A stretch of DNA of 64,000 bases from Flavobacteriales bacterium. GTDB taxonomy: Bacteria > Bacteroidota > Bacteroidia > Flavobacteriales_F > PHOS-HE28. Position numbers and translations under genes: made by a program. The notes beneath the pieces were generated by a model, which made no database searches, was not told where the DNA came from, and saw nothing but the letters and a program-made list of their open reading frames with translations. Positions 26,074 through 35,039 of this stretch are shown in pieces. The first letter of the stretch is position 1, and every line of letters begins with the position of its first letter. Location: NCBI GenBank assembly GCA_026129465.1, contig JAHCIA010000001.1:1063964-1127963 (forward strand). Reading direction: 5' to 3'.

Positions 26074-27387
26074 ATGCGCCCACATTTGCGAACCATTCTC
26101 CCTGCCTTCACCATCCTCTCCACCTTCGCCTCCCTCCACGCCCAAGGCCCCGATCTCATCGGCTACTGGCACAACTGGAACGACGGCAGTGCCCCCTACC
26201 TGGAGCTGGCCGAGGTGGATGAGCTCTACACGGTGGTGTGCGTGAGCTTCGCCCTGCCCGCGCCCGGCACCACGTACGATATGGTCTTCGCCCCGCAGGA
26301 GACCACGCCCGCCACCTTCCTCGCCGATGTAGCGGCCCTCCAAGCGCAGGGCCGGAAAGTGCTCATCAGCATCGGCGGTGCCACGGGCACCATCCACTTG
26401 GACAGCGATGCGGAGCGCGACCAGTTCGTGGCCAGCCTGCTGGGCATCATCGCCACTTACGGTTTCGATGGCATGGACATCGACCTGGAGGGTGCCTCGG
26501 TGGCCATCAGCGGCGGCACCATCGCCAACCCTGTCGATGCGCGCATCATCCGCCTGATCGACGCGGTATACTCCATCGCCGACCAGTTCGAGAGCACCTA
26601 CGGCGTGCCCATGATGCTCACTGCAGCACCGGAAACAGCCTACGTGCAAGGTGGCATGAGCGGCTACGGCGGCATCTGGGGCGCGTACCTGCCACTGCTG
26701 GACGCCTTGCGCGACCGGCTGGACATCCTGCAGGTGCAGCTGTACAACAGCGGCAGCATGTATGGCATCGATGGTGGCATCTACGAGCAGGGCACCGCCG
26801 ACTTCATCGTGAGCCAGACCGAAGCGCTGCTGCAGGGCTTCCAGACCAGTGGCGGCTTCTTCGCACCATGGCCACCGGAGAAGGTGGCGATCGGCCTGCC
26901 CGCTTGTCCGCTGGCCGCTGGGGGGGGGTACGTGCCACCCACCGTGGTGGAGCATGCCGTGGCATACCTGCGTGGCACGGGGCCGCAGCCGGGAAGTTAC
27001 CAGCGCGTGGCCACCTACCCCACCCTGCGTGGCCTGATGACCTGGAGCATCAACTGGGACGCGGTGGAAAGTTGCGGCGTGGCCGATGAGTTCGCACAGG
27101 TGTACGAGGACCTTTTCGGGGACATCAGCACTGGCGTTCCAGCAACAGCATCGAATGATCCGCGCATCTGGCCGGTGCCGGCCATGGCCGGTGCCGCACT
27201 GCGGATCGAGGGTATGCCGGCAGGACAGGCGCTCGAACTGCATGACATGGGCGGCAGGTCGATCGTGCGGACACAAGTGACCATGGACGGCACCTTCGTC
27301 ACGCCCCATGACCTGCCGGCCGGCATATATGTGCTTCGCGCCAAGGATGGGAAGCACCGCTGGACGCTGCCCATGGTCCAGCCTTGA
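26074..27387 (+). CDS. secreted GH18-family (chitinase-like) protein with T9SS sorting domain
   Basis: A 437-residue protein. The ATG at 26074 gives a signal peptide ending SLHAQ. The GH18 barrel runs from about residue 27 to 345, with strand-3 KVLISIGGA and the catalytic FDGMDIDLEG signature (Asp132, Asp135, Asp137, Glu139); LQVQLYNSG and GLMTWSINWD are later strands. After a Ser/Asn linker the last 80 residues form a beta-sandwich sorting domain ending DLPAGIYVLRAKDGKHRW, as in T9SS type A cargo. It should cleave chitin-like or peptidoglycan-derived beta-1,4 N-acetylglucosamine chains at the cell surface. It sits between the helicase and PdeM genes, which are normally neighbours. A run of nine G lies at 26920-26928. 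Confidence 0.9.
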   Translation: MRPHLRTILPAFTILSTFASLHAQGPDLIGYWHNWNDGSAPYLELAEVDELYTVVCVSFALPAPGTTYDMVFAPQETTPATFLADVAALQAQGRKVLISIGGATGTIHLDSDAERDQFVASLLGIIATYGFDGMDIDLEGASVAISGGTIANPVDARIIRLIDAVYSIADQFESTYGVPMMLTAAPETAYVQGGMSGYGGIWGAYLPLLDALRDRLDILQVQLYNSGSMYGIDGGIYEQGTADFIVSQTEALLQGFQTSGGFFAPWPPEKVAIGLPACPLAAGGGYVPPTVVEHAVAYLRGTGPQPGSYQRVATYPTLRGLMTWSINWDAVESCGVADEFAQVYEDLFGDISTGVPATASNDPRIWPVPAMAGAALRIEGMPAGQALELHDMGGRSIVRTQVTMDGTFVTPHDLPAGIYVLRAKDGKHRWTLPMVQP

Positions 27388-27398
27388 CAGGAGGCATC

Positions 27399-27406
27399 TA
27401 CCTTCG
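27399..27406 (+). promoter_or_regulatory. -7 box TACCTTCG four bases before the PdeM start
   Basis: The box is followed by GCCC and then the ATG at 27411. With initiation about 5-7 nt after the box, the transcript would begin at or next to the start codon. Confidence 0.5.
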
Positions 27407-27410
27407 GCCC

Positions 27411-28085
27411 ATGCTCACGGCCGAGATCGACGTCGCTGGCGAGAGATTGTTGCTCCACCCCCACCGCGCGCTGTTCTGGCCAAGGCTGCGCTGGCTGGTG
27501 CTGAGCGACCTGCACCTGGGCAAGGCGGCGCACCTGCGCAAGGGTGGACTACCGCTTCCCGAAGGCCAGGACGAGCGCACCATCGCACGGCTGCAGGAAC
27601 TGGTGGAGACCTTCATGCCCGAGCGGATCGTCTTCCTCGGCGATATCTTCCACAGCAGCCACAACAGCGCCTGGGACCGTTTCGCGGCCTGGTGCACCGA
27701 TCAGCGGGCAGCGCTCCATCTGGTGCCCGGCAACCATGACGTGCTGGCCGACAAGCGCTATGCGGAAGCGGGCATCCAGGTGGCCGACGATACGCTGGAG
27801 GAAGGACCCTTCGTCTTCGCGCACGAGCCGGCCGAACAACCGGGCGTGTACCGCCTGTGCGGACATCTCCATCCCGGTGTGGTGCTCAAAGGGCGCGGCC
27901 GCCAGCGCATGATGCTGCCCTGTTTCGTGTTCAGCGAACGCGTGGCCATCCTGCCGGCCTTCGGACTCAGCACCGGTCTGCTGGGCATGGCGCCTTCGGC
28001 CAGCGAGCGCGTCCATGCGATCACCGAGCGTGCCGTGATCGACGTGAGCACAATGACGGCCGGACATGCCTTGGTGCAGCCCTGA
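27411..28085 (+). CDS. pdeM: ligase-associated metallophosphoesterase, PdeM-like
   Basis: A 224-residue calcineurin-like phosphoesterase. Metal-binding motifs are LVLSDLHLGK (Asp33, His35), IVFLGDIFH, LVPGNHD and, near the C-terminus, LCGHLHPG. The start LTAEIDVAGERLLLHPHRALFWP and the spacing match the PdeM family encoded with an ATP-dependent ligase and DExH helicase, described as a DNA damage response endonuclease or phosphodiesterase. It has its own box (27399-27406), so it may be transcribed independently of the GH18 gene before it. The longer in-frame ATG at 27384 is rejected because it overlaps the promoter and is not family-like. Confidence 0.9.
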   Translation: MLTAEIDVAGERLLLHPHRALFWPRLRWLVLSDLHLGKAAHLRKGGLPLPEGQDERTIARLQELVETFMPERIVFLGDIFHSSHNSAWDRFAAWCTDQRAALHLVPGNHDVLADKRYAEAGIQVADDTLEEGPFVFAHEPAEQPGVYRLCGHLHPGVVLKGRGRQRMMLPCFVFSERVAILPAFGLSTGLLGMAPSASERVHAITERAVIDVSTMTAGHALVQP

Positions 28086-28089
28086 GCCC

Positions 28090-28629
28090 ATGCGGATGAG
28101 CACTTCGCTGAAAGCCCTGCTGATCATGGCCGCCACGCTGGTGCTGCTCTTTGTGCTGGGCGACAGGTTGGGGCTGCGAACCGGCACACGCGATCCCCGC
28201 ACGCATGTGCTGCTGTTGGACACCGCGGCGGTGACGTCCATCCACTTCGAGGACCGCGGCGCTGCACGCCATGACCTGTTGTTGCGGCGCACACCACAAG
28301 GTTGGGAACGTATCGCCACCCACGAGCAGGACCGCTCCCCCGATCAACAGGCACGCGAACTGTTGGGTCGTTTCCAGGAGTTGAAGGTGAAGCGCACCAT
28401 GGGCATGATCCTGCTGCTTGGTGAACGCTACCGGCTGACCGAGGAAACGCGCTGCCGGATCACCTTCACCCTCGCCGATGGCCGCGAAGAGGCGTTGAAC
28501 CTCGGCAGCGACACTTTCGCCCCCGGCACGGCACGCGCCTGGACCTACGTGAACGTACCCGGCGAGAAGGAGGTGTACGCCGTGGAAGGGCTGCTGGCAC
28601 TGGGGCTGCGCTGGCCGGAGCAGGAATGA
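28090..28629 (+). CDS. DUF4340-like membrane-anchored protein
   Basis: A 179-residue protein with one N-terminal hydrophobic anchor (LLIMAATLVLLFVLGD) and a short beta-rich soluble domain: AVTSIHFEDRG, LLLRRTPQGWERIA, CRITFTLADGREEALNLG and WTYVNVPGEKEVYAVEGLL. This is the strand order of DUF4340 proteins, which often accompany gliding-type ABC transporters, though none is adjacent here. It starts 5 nt after the PdeM stop and is followed 40 nt later by a ligase with its own box. Its role is unknown; MSTSLKALL at 28096 is an alternative start. Confidence 0.55.
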   Translation: MRMSTSLKALLIMAATLVLLFVLGDRLGLRTGTRDPRTHVLLLDTAAVTSIHFEDRGAARHDLLLRRTPQGWERIATHEQDRSPDQQARELLGRFQELKVKRTMGMILLLGERYRLTEETRCRITFTLADGREEALNLGSDTFAPGTARAWTYVNVPGEKEVYAVEGLLALGLRWPEQE

Positions 28630-28668
28630 GCCGGTCGGCTCGGGCACAAGCACGACCTTTGGCCTTCC

Positions 28669-29907
28669 ATGCACACGCGTCAACGTCCATACCGTCTGTT
28701 CGAGGCCCACGGGATCGAACTGGAGTACATGGTGGTGGACCGCGACACGCTGGACGTGCGTCCCCTGGTGGCGCAGCTCTTCACGGATGTGGTGGGATCG
28801 CCGGTGGCCGACGTGCCGCGCGGCACCATGGAATGGAGCAACGAACTCACCGACCATGTGGTGGAGGTGCGCAATGCGAAACCCGCCCGGCGCATCGCAC
28901 CGTTGCGCAAACGTTTCGCCGCCGAGGTGAAGGCGCTGGACAAGGCCCTGGCGAAACACAACGCCATGTTGCTCCCCGGTGGCGCGCACCCCTGGATGGA
29001 TCCCAAGCGTGAAACGGTGCTTTGGGCGCATGAGCACAGCGACGTCTACCGCACCTTCGACCGGCTCTTCGGCTGCCAGACCCATGGCTGGGCCAATACG
29101 CAGAGCACGCACCTGAACCTCTCCTTCGCCGGCGACCCTGAATTCACGCGCCTGCATGCCGCCGTGCGCCTGTTGCTGCCGATCATCCCGGCCATCGCGG
29201 CCTCATCGCCGATCCTCGACGGCCGCCCCACCGGCTTCCTCGACGCGCGCATGGAAGCCTACCTGCACGCCCAGGAGCGCATGCCCGAGATGATGGGCTC
29301 GCTCATCCCCGAAGCCGTCTTCAACGAGGAGGAGTACTACCGCGAGATCTACAGCCCCATCGCCCAGGTACTGGCCCGGCACGACGCGGTGGTGCAATTG
29401 CAGCACGAATTCGCCAATACGCGCGGTGCCGTGGCACGCTTCGACCGCGGAAGTGTGGAGATCCGCGTGATCGATGCGCAGGAATGCCCCGCCGCCGACC
29501 TCGCCATCGCGGAGTTCATCACCGTGGTGCTGAAAGCGCTCGCCAGCGGCCGCTGGGTGAGCACCTACCTGCAACGCGCCTGGCCCGAGAGCGATCTGCT
29601 CGCCATCTTCCTGCAGGTGATCAAGGACGCGGGCACCACCATGATCGCCAACCGGGACTACCTGCTCATGTTCGGGCTGATGAAGGAGGAACGCATGAGC
29701 GCCGCCAAGCTGTGGCAGCACCTCTTCGTGGAACTCTACGAGGAACTCTCGGAGGATGCCCGCCAGCACATCGGCTCCATCCTGGAACACGGCTGTCTGG
29801 CATCCCGCATCCTGAAGCACACGGGTCGCTCGCCCAGCCGGGAGAAGTTGCGCACCGTGTACCGCGAACTGGGCTCCTGCCTCCTGGAGGACCGGCTCTT
29901 CCTGTAG
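28669..29907 (+). CDS. GCS2-type glutamate-cysteine ligase / carboxylate-amine ligase family
   Basis: A 412-residue protein. The N-terminus has the GCS2 glutamate-binding signature (HGIELEYMVVDRDTLDVRPL). It continues with TMEWSNELTDHVVEVRN, then GGAHPWMD and HGWANTQSTHLNLSF in the ATP/metal-binding region, and GSVEIRVIDAQECPAADLA near the C-terminus. Family members link glutamate, or another carboxylate, to an amine with ATP. Whether cysteine is the acceptor cannot be told from motifs, and no glutathione synthetase is nearby. GACCTTTG at 28654-28661, one base off consensus, lies 7 nt before the ATG, so the mRNA may be leaderless. Confidence 0.85.
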   Translation: MHTRQRPYRLFEAHGIELEYMVVDRDTLDVRPLVAQLFTDVVGSPVADVPRGTMEWSNELTDHVVEVRNAKPARRIAPLRKRFAAEVKALDKALAKHNAMLLPGGAHPWMDPKRETVLWAHEHSDVYRTFDRLFGCQTHGWANTQSTHLNLSFAGDPEFTRLHAAVRLLLPIIPAIAASSPILDGRPTGFLDARMEAYLHAQERMPEMMGSLIPEAVFNEEEYYREIYSPIAQVLARHDAVVQLQHEFANTRGAVARFDRGSVEIRVIDAQECPAADLAIAEFITVVLKALASGRWVSTYLQRAWPESDLLAIFLQVIKDAGTTMIANRDYLLMFGLMKEERMSAAKLWQHLFVELYEELSEDARQHIGSILEHGCLASRILKHTGRSPSREKLRTVYRELGSCLLEDRLFL

Positions 29908-30012
29908 CCGTTCAGCGATCGCCCTCCTGGCTTGGTGCGCATGGGCGCGGTGCCCGTCGATGGCGGACAACCCGCCTCACCGCAGCGCGTATCCTGCGCA
30001 AAGCGCTGTGCC

Positions 30013-30942
30013 ATGGAACGGCTGTTGCTCCCCGCCCTGATCGTCCTGACCAACCTGGCCGCACATGCCCAAGTCGGACCCGTGTACCACTGGTTGCTGG
30101 ACGAAGATGCCGGTGCCGTAGCGCACGAGTGGGTGGGCGGTTCGCATGGCACCCTGACCGATGGTGCCTTGTGGGACCCCGCCGGCGGCAGGCACGGCGG
30201 CGCGGTCCGCTTCGATGGCGTGGACGACCGCATCCTGGCAGGACCCTGTGACCTCACCAACGGCGGCACGGGCATTACGCTGGCCCTGTGGGTGAAGCCC
30301 GACTTCGTCACCGGCATGGACCGCACCATCCTCGCCAAGGCACATGGCCCGCAAGTCAACGACGCCATCTGGTCCATCACCTTCGTCAACGCCAGTTCCA
30401 TCCGCTTCCGCCTCCGCACCGGCGGTACCGTAGCGGAACTGAACACGGGCCCATCCTCGATCTTCAATGGTGTTTGGTACCATGTGGTGGCCAGCTACGA
30501 CGGGGCCCATATGCGCGTGCATGTGAACGGCGCCCTCATGGGCTCCCTGGCGCGCAGCGGATCCATCGGGTTCCACCCCACGGCCGGCGTATCCATGGCC
30601 GCGCTGGGCAATGGCACACAACCTTTCTCCGGCTGGCTGGACGATGTGCGGATCTATGACCGTGGTCTCACCGAGATGGAGATCATCGACCTGCTCTTCG
30701 CCAATGTGCCTACGCACGTGGAGACCGCCTCCCCAACGCCGAGACAAGCCGGGCTCCTCGGCTGCCCCTCAGGAGCGTGGGAGCAAGTGACGGTGCTCGA
30801 CGCCACGGGCAGGGTCACCTACGAGGCAGTCACGCTGACCGGTGATGCGCCCATGCCGCTGGCCAACCTGCCCAGCGGCATGCACCTGTTGCGGCTGCGC
30901 ACCGGTGATCGAAAGTGCGTGCGGAAAGTGCATATACCCTGA
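30013..30942 (+). CDS. secreted LamG-domain protein with T9SS-like C-terminus
   Basis: A 309-residue protein. Signal peptide MERLLLPALIVLTNLAAHAQ, then one concanavalin-like LamG domain (about residues 25-225): VRFDGVDDRI, ITLALWVKPDF, WYHVVASYDGAHMRVHVNGAL, and FSGWLDDVRIYDRGLTEMEI. The last 75 residues are a short beta-rich sorting domain ending LPSGMHLLRLRTGDRKCVRKV. LamG domains bind carbohydrate or serve as structural modules; no catalytic domain is present. The longer in-frame ATG at 29932 is rejected because the signal peptide begins at 30013. A bidirectional hairpin follows the stop. Confidence 0.85.
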   Translation: MERLLLPALIVLTNLAAHAQVGPVYHWLLDEDAGAVAHEWVGGSHGTLTDGALWDPAGGRHGGAVRFDGVDDRILAGPCDLTNGGTGITLALWVKPDFVTGMDRTILAKAHGPQVNDAIWSITFVNASSIRFRLRTGGTVAELNTGPSSIFNGVWYHVVASYDGAHMRVHVNGALMGSLARSGSIGFHPTAGVSMAALGNGTQPFSGWLDDVRIYDRGLTEMEIIDLLFANVPTHVETASPTPRQAGLLGCPSGAWEQVTVLDATGRVTYEAVTLTGDAPMPLANLPSGMHLLRLRTGDRKCVRKVHIP

Positions 30943-30946
30943 AAAG

Positions 30947-30979
30947 CGAAGCCCCGCACGGCGACCGCACGGGGCTTCG
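30947..30979. terminator. bidirectional hairpin terminator
   Basis: Perfect 10-bp arms CGAAGCCCCG / CGGGGCTTCG with a 13-nt loop lie between two convergent genes (stops at 30942 and 30997). A short A run precedes it on the left, giving a U tract for leftward transcripts; the rightward side lacks one. Confidence 0.7.
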
Positions 30980-30996
30980 ATGGCGGAGCAAGGCGA

Positions 30997-33984
30997 TCAG
31001 CGCACCACGCTGAAGCGGTGTTCGGCGCGGCCACTGTCCAGCACCAGCCGCAATACATAATGTCCATCCGCGAGGCGCGATACATCGATGCGGTGGCGGT
31101 CGGCATGCGGGCCACTGGATGGCGGCGACAGCACGATGCGGCCGGTCATGTCCACCACCTCGAAGCCCAGCAGGCGTGATCCGTTCAAGGTCACCAGCAC
31201 GTTCAGTTCATCCACGGCCGGGTCCGGATAGACCGAGGTGACGCTTGGTGGTGGCAACTCGAACTGGCTCTGCGTGTTGATCACCTCATCCCAGAGTTGT
31301 ACATCGTCCACAGCCGCTTCCACCAGACTGCCTCCATCCAGGTTCTGTCCCGGCCGGATGCTGTCGCTGGCATGGAACTTCAGCCGCACCTGCGCAGTGG
31401 GCGTCACATAGTCCTTCACCCGGAAGGCGTGGCGCCGCCAGCTGCGGTCGCTGGTCTTGGTATCCTCAATGGGCACCCAGGTGCTGCCACCGTTGTTGCT
31501 GATGTAGACCTGCCACCAGTCGGCGTTGGGGTTGGCCCCGTTGGGCGGGTTGTTGATGTACCAGCGGTAGTAGGTGAAAGTGGGATTGGTGTAGCCGGTG
31601 AGGTTGATGTTCGAGCTGATGAGCGTGGTGGTGCCGCCATCCACATCGGCTTCGCCCATACCGGCATTCGGACCTGACGCATTCTGCGTAACCCAGCAGA
31701 ACTCTCCACCAGGCGTGTTCTGGAAGCCGGGCTGCACCATCACCGATCCGCTGAAGGATGGAACTGGTAAGGTGGCTTCCCACTGGCCCGTGGTGGCGTT
31801 GTCCGAAGGCAGGCCGGCGGTCCAGTTGCCGAGCTGATGGAGCATGTCCACGTCCTCGGTGGCGTGCAGCTCATAGCCCACCAGTATGTTGTAGGGGAGG
31901 TTCGGATCGGCCTGTGCGGCACCGATGGGCAGCACGCTGCTCAACTGGCCGAAGACGTCCTCCACCGCCAGGTAGTAGTAGATCACCGTGCCTTCCGGCT
32001 GCCCCGGGATATCGGCCGTGTAGATGTTGCCACCGGCGTTGGTCATCAGCACGCTGTTCCAGGTGGCCTCGTTGTTCACACGATAGAAGGCGCGCACGCC
32101 GGCCAGGTAAAGGCTGCCCGGGAAGGTGACCGTGACGTTGGCCGAGATGGGGATGGTGGTCTCGTACGGTGCCGTCTCCACGGACGTGTGGGTCATGTTC
32201 ACATTGCTGAGCAGCGTGATGCCGTGGATGGCGAAACCCTCCACAATGGCGCCGCCGTTGGGCGTGCCGTTGGCGATGTTCCCGTCGTCATCGTCGGCCT
32301 GGAGCGCATCGATCAACACATCCCGGTAGGCCACGCCCTCCTGGCCATTGGCCATGGTGGCCTGCAGGCCGTTGTAGGCTTCCCGGAAGAGTTCCAGCGT
32401 AAGGCCCATGTTCCCGAGGAGCTGATAGGTGTCCCACCAGGCACCGGCGATGATCTCCCCATCAGCATGCACCTGGCCCACCAGGTCCACCGGGTAGACC
32501 TTGGGATCGATATCGTAGCGGCGGATGAAGGAGTTGTTGCTGTTCAGCTGCCAGCCCTGCGCCAGGATGGGGTAGTCCGTCAGGGTGAGCGCCCACACAT
32601 CGGCGTAGCCCTCGTTCATGGCGCCGTTGTTGAAGCTGGCGCCGAGGCTCTGGTAGTACTTGTCGTTGATGCCATGTCCGTACTCATGGTACACCACGTC
32701 GCCCATGGTGGCCAGGGACCGGCAACCGCCACCCTGCGCGTAGAAATTGATCGAGGACCCGTCGTAATAGGCGTTGCAGGTGCCGGTGGTGAGGTCCACG
32801 CGCGTAGGCAGCACGATGTCCAGGCCGGTGAACTGCGGCAACTGCTGCTTCATGTGGTCATGGATGCGCTGCACGAACCAGTACGCGCTGCGTTCCTGGA
32901 TGGTGGCGCTGTTGTCGAAGTTCACCGCATTGGCGCCCTCCTGCAGTGTCACATTGAAGGATGGTGTTGTGCCGTTGGTGGTCACATTGGCCCAGCGGCC
33001 GCGCAACTGCACGGTGGCCTGCACCGGACCCGGAATGCCCGTGGCGACCGAGCCATCCAACCCGGTGAAGAAGAAGTCCCCGTTGATGGTGAGCCGCAAC
33101 TCGGGCAGCCCTTCCACGCTGGCGGGATGGAGGGCGCTGATGGTGTACGTGGTGGCGTCGACCTGGGCATCCGCGCCGCTGCCCCCGCCGCCATCGCCAT
33201 GGTCATGCCCCTCATGGGTGCAGGAACGGTGGTCCACCACCTGGTTCCAGCGGTACCACAGCATGCCGGTGTGGGCGTCCACCCAGCACTGATAGCGACC
33301 GGGGTGGCCGGCGTCATCCGTATGCACGATCACCTCCTGCACCAGGCGATGCTCCATGGTGCGATCGCCCGGCACGGGCAGGATCCGCAGGCCGTTGTGC
33401 TCGATCTGCGTCACGTTGGGCAGGCCCCCGGAAGCGATCGCGGCCGCCTGCGCCGCACCCACGGTGGCCGTCAGGTCCAGGACGATCCCATCATGCACCT
33501 CGGTGCCGAAGGACACCACACGCCCTTGCGCATCAAGCTTCACCAGCAGGTGACTGTGCAGCACGGGCAATCCGGCATGCACCTGCTTGAAATGGACCCA
33601 GGTGTGTTTCGCGGTGGGCAGGGTGGCCATGTGGACCAGATCGTCCACCGGAATGCCGAAGGGCGCCAGCTTGTGCTGGATGAACCACCAGGCGCGGGCA
33701 TCGGCATCGGCACCCACGGTGGGAATGGCCGGCCCGTAGGCGCGGTGCGGCTTCCAGGAAGCTTCGTTGAACTCCACGGCCCATTGGGGATGGGCATTCA
33801 CGAAGTTCTTCCAGGCGGGCATGGTGCGCAGGTCGGCCTGCCACTGCACATCGGGCAGGACCTGTGGCCGGGTATGGACACGATTCACCTGATGGGGGTC
33901 ATGGCCACCGGTGGCCGCTGAAACATTGAAGAAATGGAGGAACAGGGCGGCCGTCAGGAGGCCAACGTACTGATATCGCGACAT
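30997..33984 (-). CDS. secreted zinc metallopeptidase (thermolysin/M36-like) with T9SS domain
   Basis: A 995-residue protein. After a signal peptide (ending NVSA) comes an FTP-like propeptide (about residues 60-250), then the peptidase core with the zinc motif HEYGH (433-437) and the downstream NEGYADVWALTL glutamate. The C-terminal half holds beta-sandwich modules (FRVKDYVTPTAQVRLKFHASD) and a sorting domain ending SRLADGHYVLRLVLDSG. Such proteases are secreted as zymogens and mature outside the cell, probably feeding on proteins or processing surface proteins. The internal His/Gly/Asp cluster (HEGHDHGDGGGG) before the core may bind metal. A GAACTTCG box (34007-34014, minus) is weak support for its promoter. 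Confidence 0.9.
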   Translation of the reverse strand: MSRYQYVGLLTAALFLHFFNVSAATGGHDPHQVNRVHTRPQVLPDVQWQADLRTMPAWKNFVNAHPQWAVEFNEASWKPHRAYGPAIPTVGADADARAWWFIQHKLAPFGIPVDDLVHMATLPTAKHTWVHFKQVHAGLPVLHSHLLVKLDAQGRVVSFGTEVHDGIVLDLTATVGAAQAAAIASGGLPNVTQIEHNGLRILPVPGDRTMEHRLVQEVIVHTDDAGHPGRYQCWVDAHTGMLWYRWNQVVDHRSCTHEGHDHGDGGGGSGADAQVDATTYTISALHPASVEGLPELRLTINGDFFFTGLDGSVATGIPGPVQATVQLRGRWANVTTNGTTPSFNVTLQEGANAVNFDNSATIQERSAYWFVQRIHDHMKQQLPQFTGLDIVLPTRVDLTTGTCNAYYDGSSINFYAQGGGCRSLATMGDVVYHEYGHGINDKYYQSLGASFNNGAMNEGYADVWALTLTDYPILAQGWQLNSNNSFIRRYDIDPKVYPVDLVGQVHADGEIIAGAWWDTYQLLGNMGLTLELFREAYNGLQATMANGQEGVAYRDVLIDALQADDDDGNIANGTPNGGAIVEGFAIHGITLLSNVNMTHTSVETAPYETTIPISANVTVTFPGSLYLAGVRAFYRVNNEATWNSVLMTNAGGNIYTADIPGQPEGTVIYYYLAVEDVFGQLSSVLPIGAAQADPNLPYNILVGYELHATEDVDMLHQLGNWTAGLPSDNATTGQWEATLPVPSFSGSVMVQPGFQNTPGGEFCWVTQNASGPNAGMGEADVDGGTTTLISSNINLTGYTNPTFTYYRWYINNPPNGANPNADWWQVYISNNGGSTWVPIEDTKTSDRSWRRHAFRVKDYVTPTAQVRLKFHASDSIRPGQNLDGGSLVEAAVDDVQLWDEVINTQSQFELPPPSVTSVYPDPAVDELNVLVTLNGSRLLGFEVVDMTGRIVLSPPSSGPHADRHRIDVSRLADGHYVLRLVLDSGRAEHRFSVVR

Positions 33985-34079
33985 GGGGTTCGGGTGTTGG
34001 GCAGGCCGAAGTTCGTCAACCGATCGGCCATTGGCAAACGCGGGGGCGCGGCCTTCCCCGGATGGTGGTGGATGTGGCT

Positions 34080-34856
34080 TCAGCCCAGCTCCACCACGAG
34101 TCCATCGTGGGCCAGGGCCATGCCCTCGGGGATCAGACGTTCCACCTCGGCATGGCGGCCCATGAGGTGGCTGATGTGGGTGAAATAGGTGCGGCGCGCG
34201 GACAATTCCCTGGCCAGGCCGATCGCGGCATCGAGATCCAGATGCGAGATGTGCTCCTTGCGGCGCAAGGCGTTCAGCACCAGCACATCGGCGCCGCGCA
34301 GTTTGTCCTTCTCTTCCGGGGCGATGGTCTTCGCGTCGGTCACATAGGCCAGCCCGCCGATGCGGAAGGCCATCACGGGCATGCGGTAGTGCATCACCTG
34401 CACCGGGGTCACGCGCACGCCTGCCGCGTCGATCTCCCGGCCGGGTGTGATCTCGTGAAGGTTGAACTCCGGCACGCCTGGATAGCGATCATGGGAGAAG
34501 GCGTAATGGTAGACACGGCGCACGGCCTCCAGCGTGGCGGCATCGCCGTGGATGTCCATGGCGCGGCGCTGGCTGAAGTTGAAGGCCCGCAGATCGTCCA
34601 TGCCGGCGATGTGGTCCATGTGCTCGTGGGTGAGCAGCACGGCGTCCAGGGTGTGCACCCGGGCTCGGAGCATCTGCTGACGCAGGTCGGGCCCGGCATC
34701 GATCAGGACCGTGGTGCCCTCCACACGCACCAGGGCCGAGGTGCGCAGGCGCCTGTCGCGCGGATCGTCGCTCCGGCACACGGCGCAATCGCAGGCCACC
34801 ACCGGCACGCCCTGGCTGGTGCCCGTGCCGAGGAACTCGATGCTGATGCGTGGCAT
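34080..34856 (-). CDS. MBL-fold metallohydrolase, PhnP-like
   Basis: A 258-residue metallo-beta-lactamase-fold protein. The start IEFLGTGTSQGVPVVACDC, with CDCAVCRSDDPRD, is typical of PhnP/phosphodiesterase relatives that bind an extra metal. The active site is LTHEHMDHIAGMDDL, with later metal ligands in VQVMHYRMPV, YVTDAKTI and FTHISHLMGRHAE. PhnP cleaves cyclic phosphodiesters; related proteins have tRNA-processing or nucleotide-hydrolysing roles. GATATTTG (34864-34871) ends 7 nt before the ATG, one base off the -7 consensus. It is transcribed divergently from tRNA-Ser. Confidence 0.88.
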   Translation of the reverse strand: MPRISIEFLGTGTSQGVPVVACDCAVCRSDDPRDRRLRTSALVRVEGTTVLIDAGPDLRQQMLRARVHTLDAVLLTHEHMDHIAGMDDLRAFNFSQRRAMDIHGDAATLEAVRRVYHYAFSHDRYPGVPEFNLHEITPGREIDAAGVRVTPVQVMHYRMPVMAFRIGGLAYVTDAKTIAPEEKDKLRGADVLVLNALRRKEHISHLDLDAAIGLARELSARRTYFTHISHLMGRHAEVERLIPEGMALAHDGLVVELG

Positions 34857-34893
34857 GGCGCGTCAAATATCGCCGTACGCGGTGTTGGCGGCT

Positions 34894-34901
34894 TACTTTC
34901 G
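34894..34901 (+). promoter_or_regulatory. -7 box TACTTTCG for tRNA-Ser
   Basis: The box lies 10 nt before the mature tRNA-Ser 5' end. A stable-RNA gene is an independent sign that this motif is a promoter element here, and the C variant supports the TAnnTTCG form. Confidence 0.55.
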
Positions 34902-34911
34902 CCGCGCCTTC

Positions 34912-34996
34912 GGAGAGGTGGCAGAGTGGTCGATCGCGGCGGTCTTGAAAACCGCTTTACCTTCGGGTAACGGGGGTTCGAATCCCTCCCTCTCCG
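34912..34996 (+). tRNA. tRNA-Ser (anticodon TGA)
   Basis: Acceptor arm GGAGAGG pairs with CCTCTCC, with discriminator G at 34996 and no encoded CCA. The anticodon arm is GCGGT-CTTGAAA-ACCGC with anticodon TGA at 34946-34948. A long variable arm (TTTACCTTCGGGTAA region) and a T-arm containing GTTCGAATC complete a class II tRNA. It should decode UCA and, through wobble, other UCN codons. Confidence 0.97.
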
Positions 34997-35010
34997 CCGA
35001 CCGCCGATCC

Positions 35011-35037
35011 GCCCGCCGCCAGGCGGGCGATCTTTTT
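35011..35037 (+). terminator. hairpin terminator after tRNA-Ser
   Basis: GCCCGCC / GGCGGGC arms around GCCA are followed by GATCTTTTT. This is a standard intrinsic terminator 15 nt after the tRNA. Confidence 0.8.
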
Positions 35038-35039
35038 CC

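Noticed and set aside
31837-33921. A 694-codon plus-strand frame antisense to the metallopeptidase
   Set aside because: The minus-strand protein has a signal peptide, HEYGH site and sorting domain; the antisense frame has only low-complexity His/Gly/Val-rich text.
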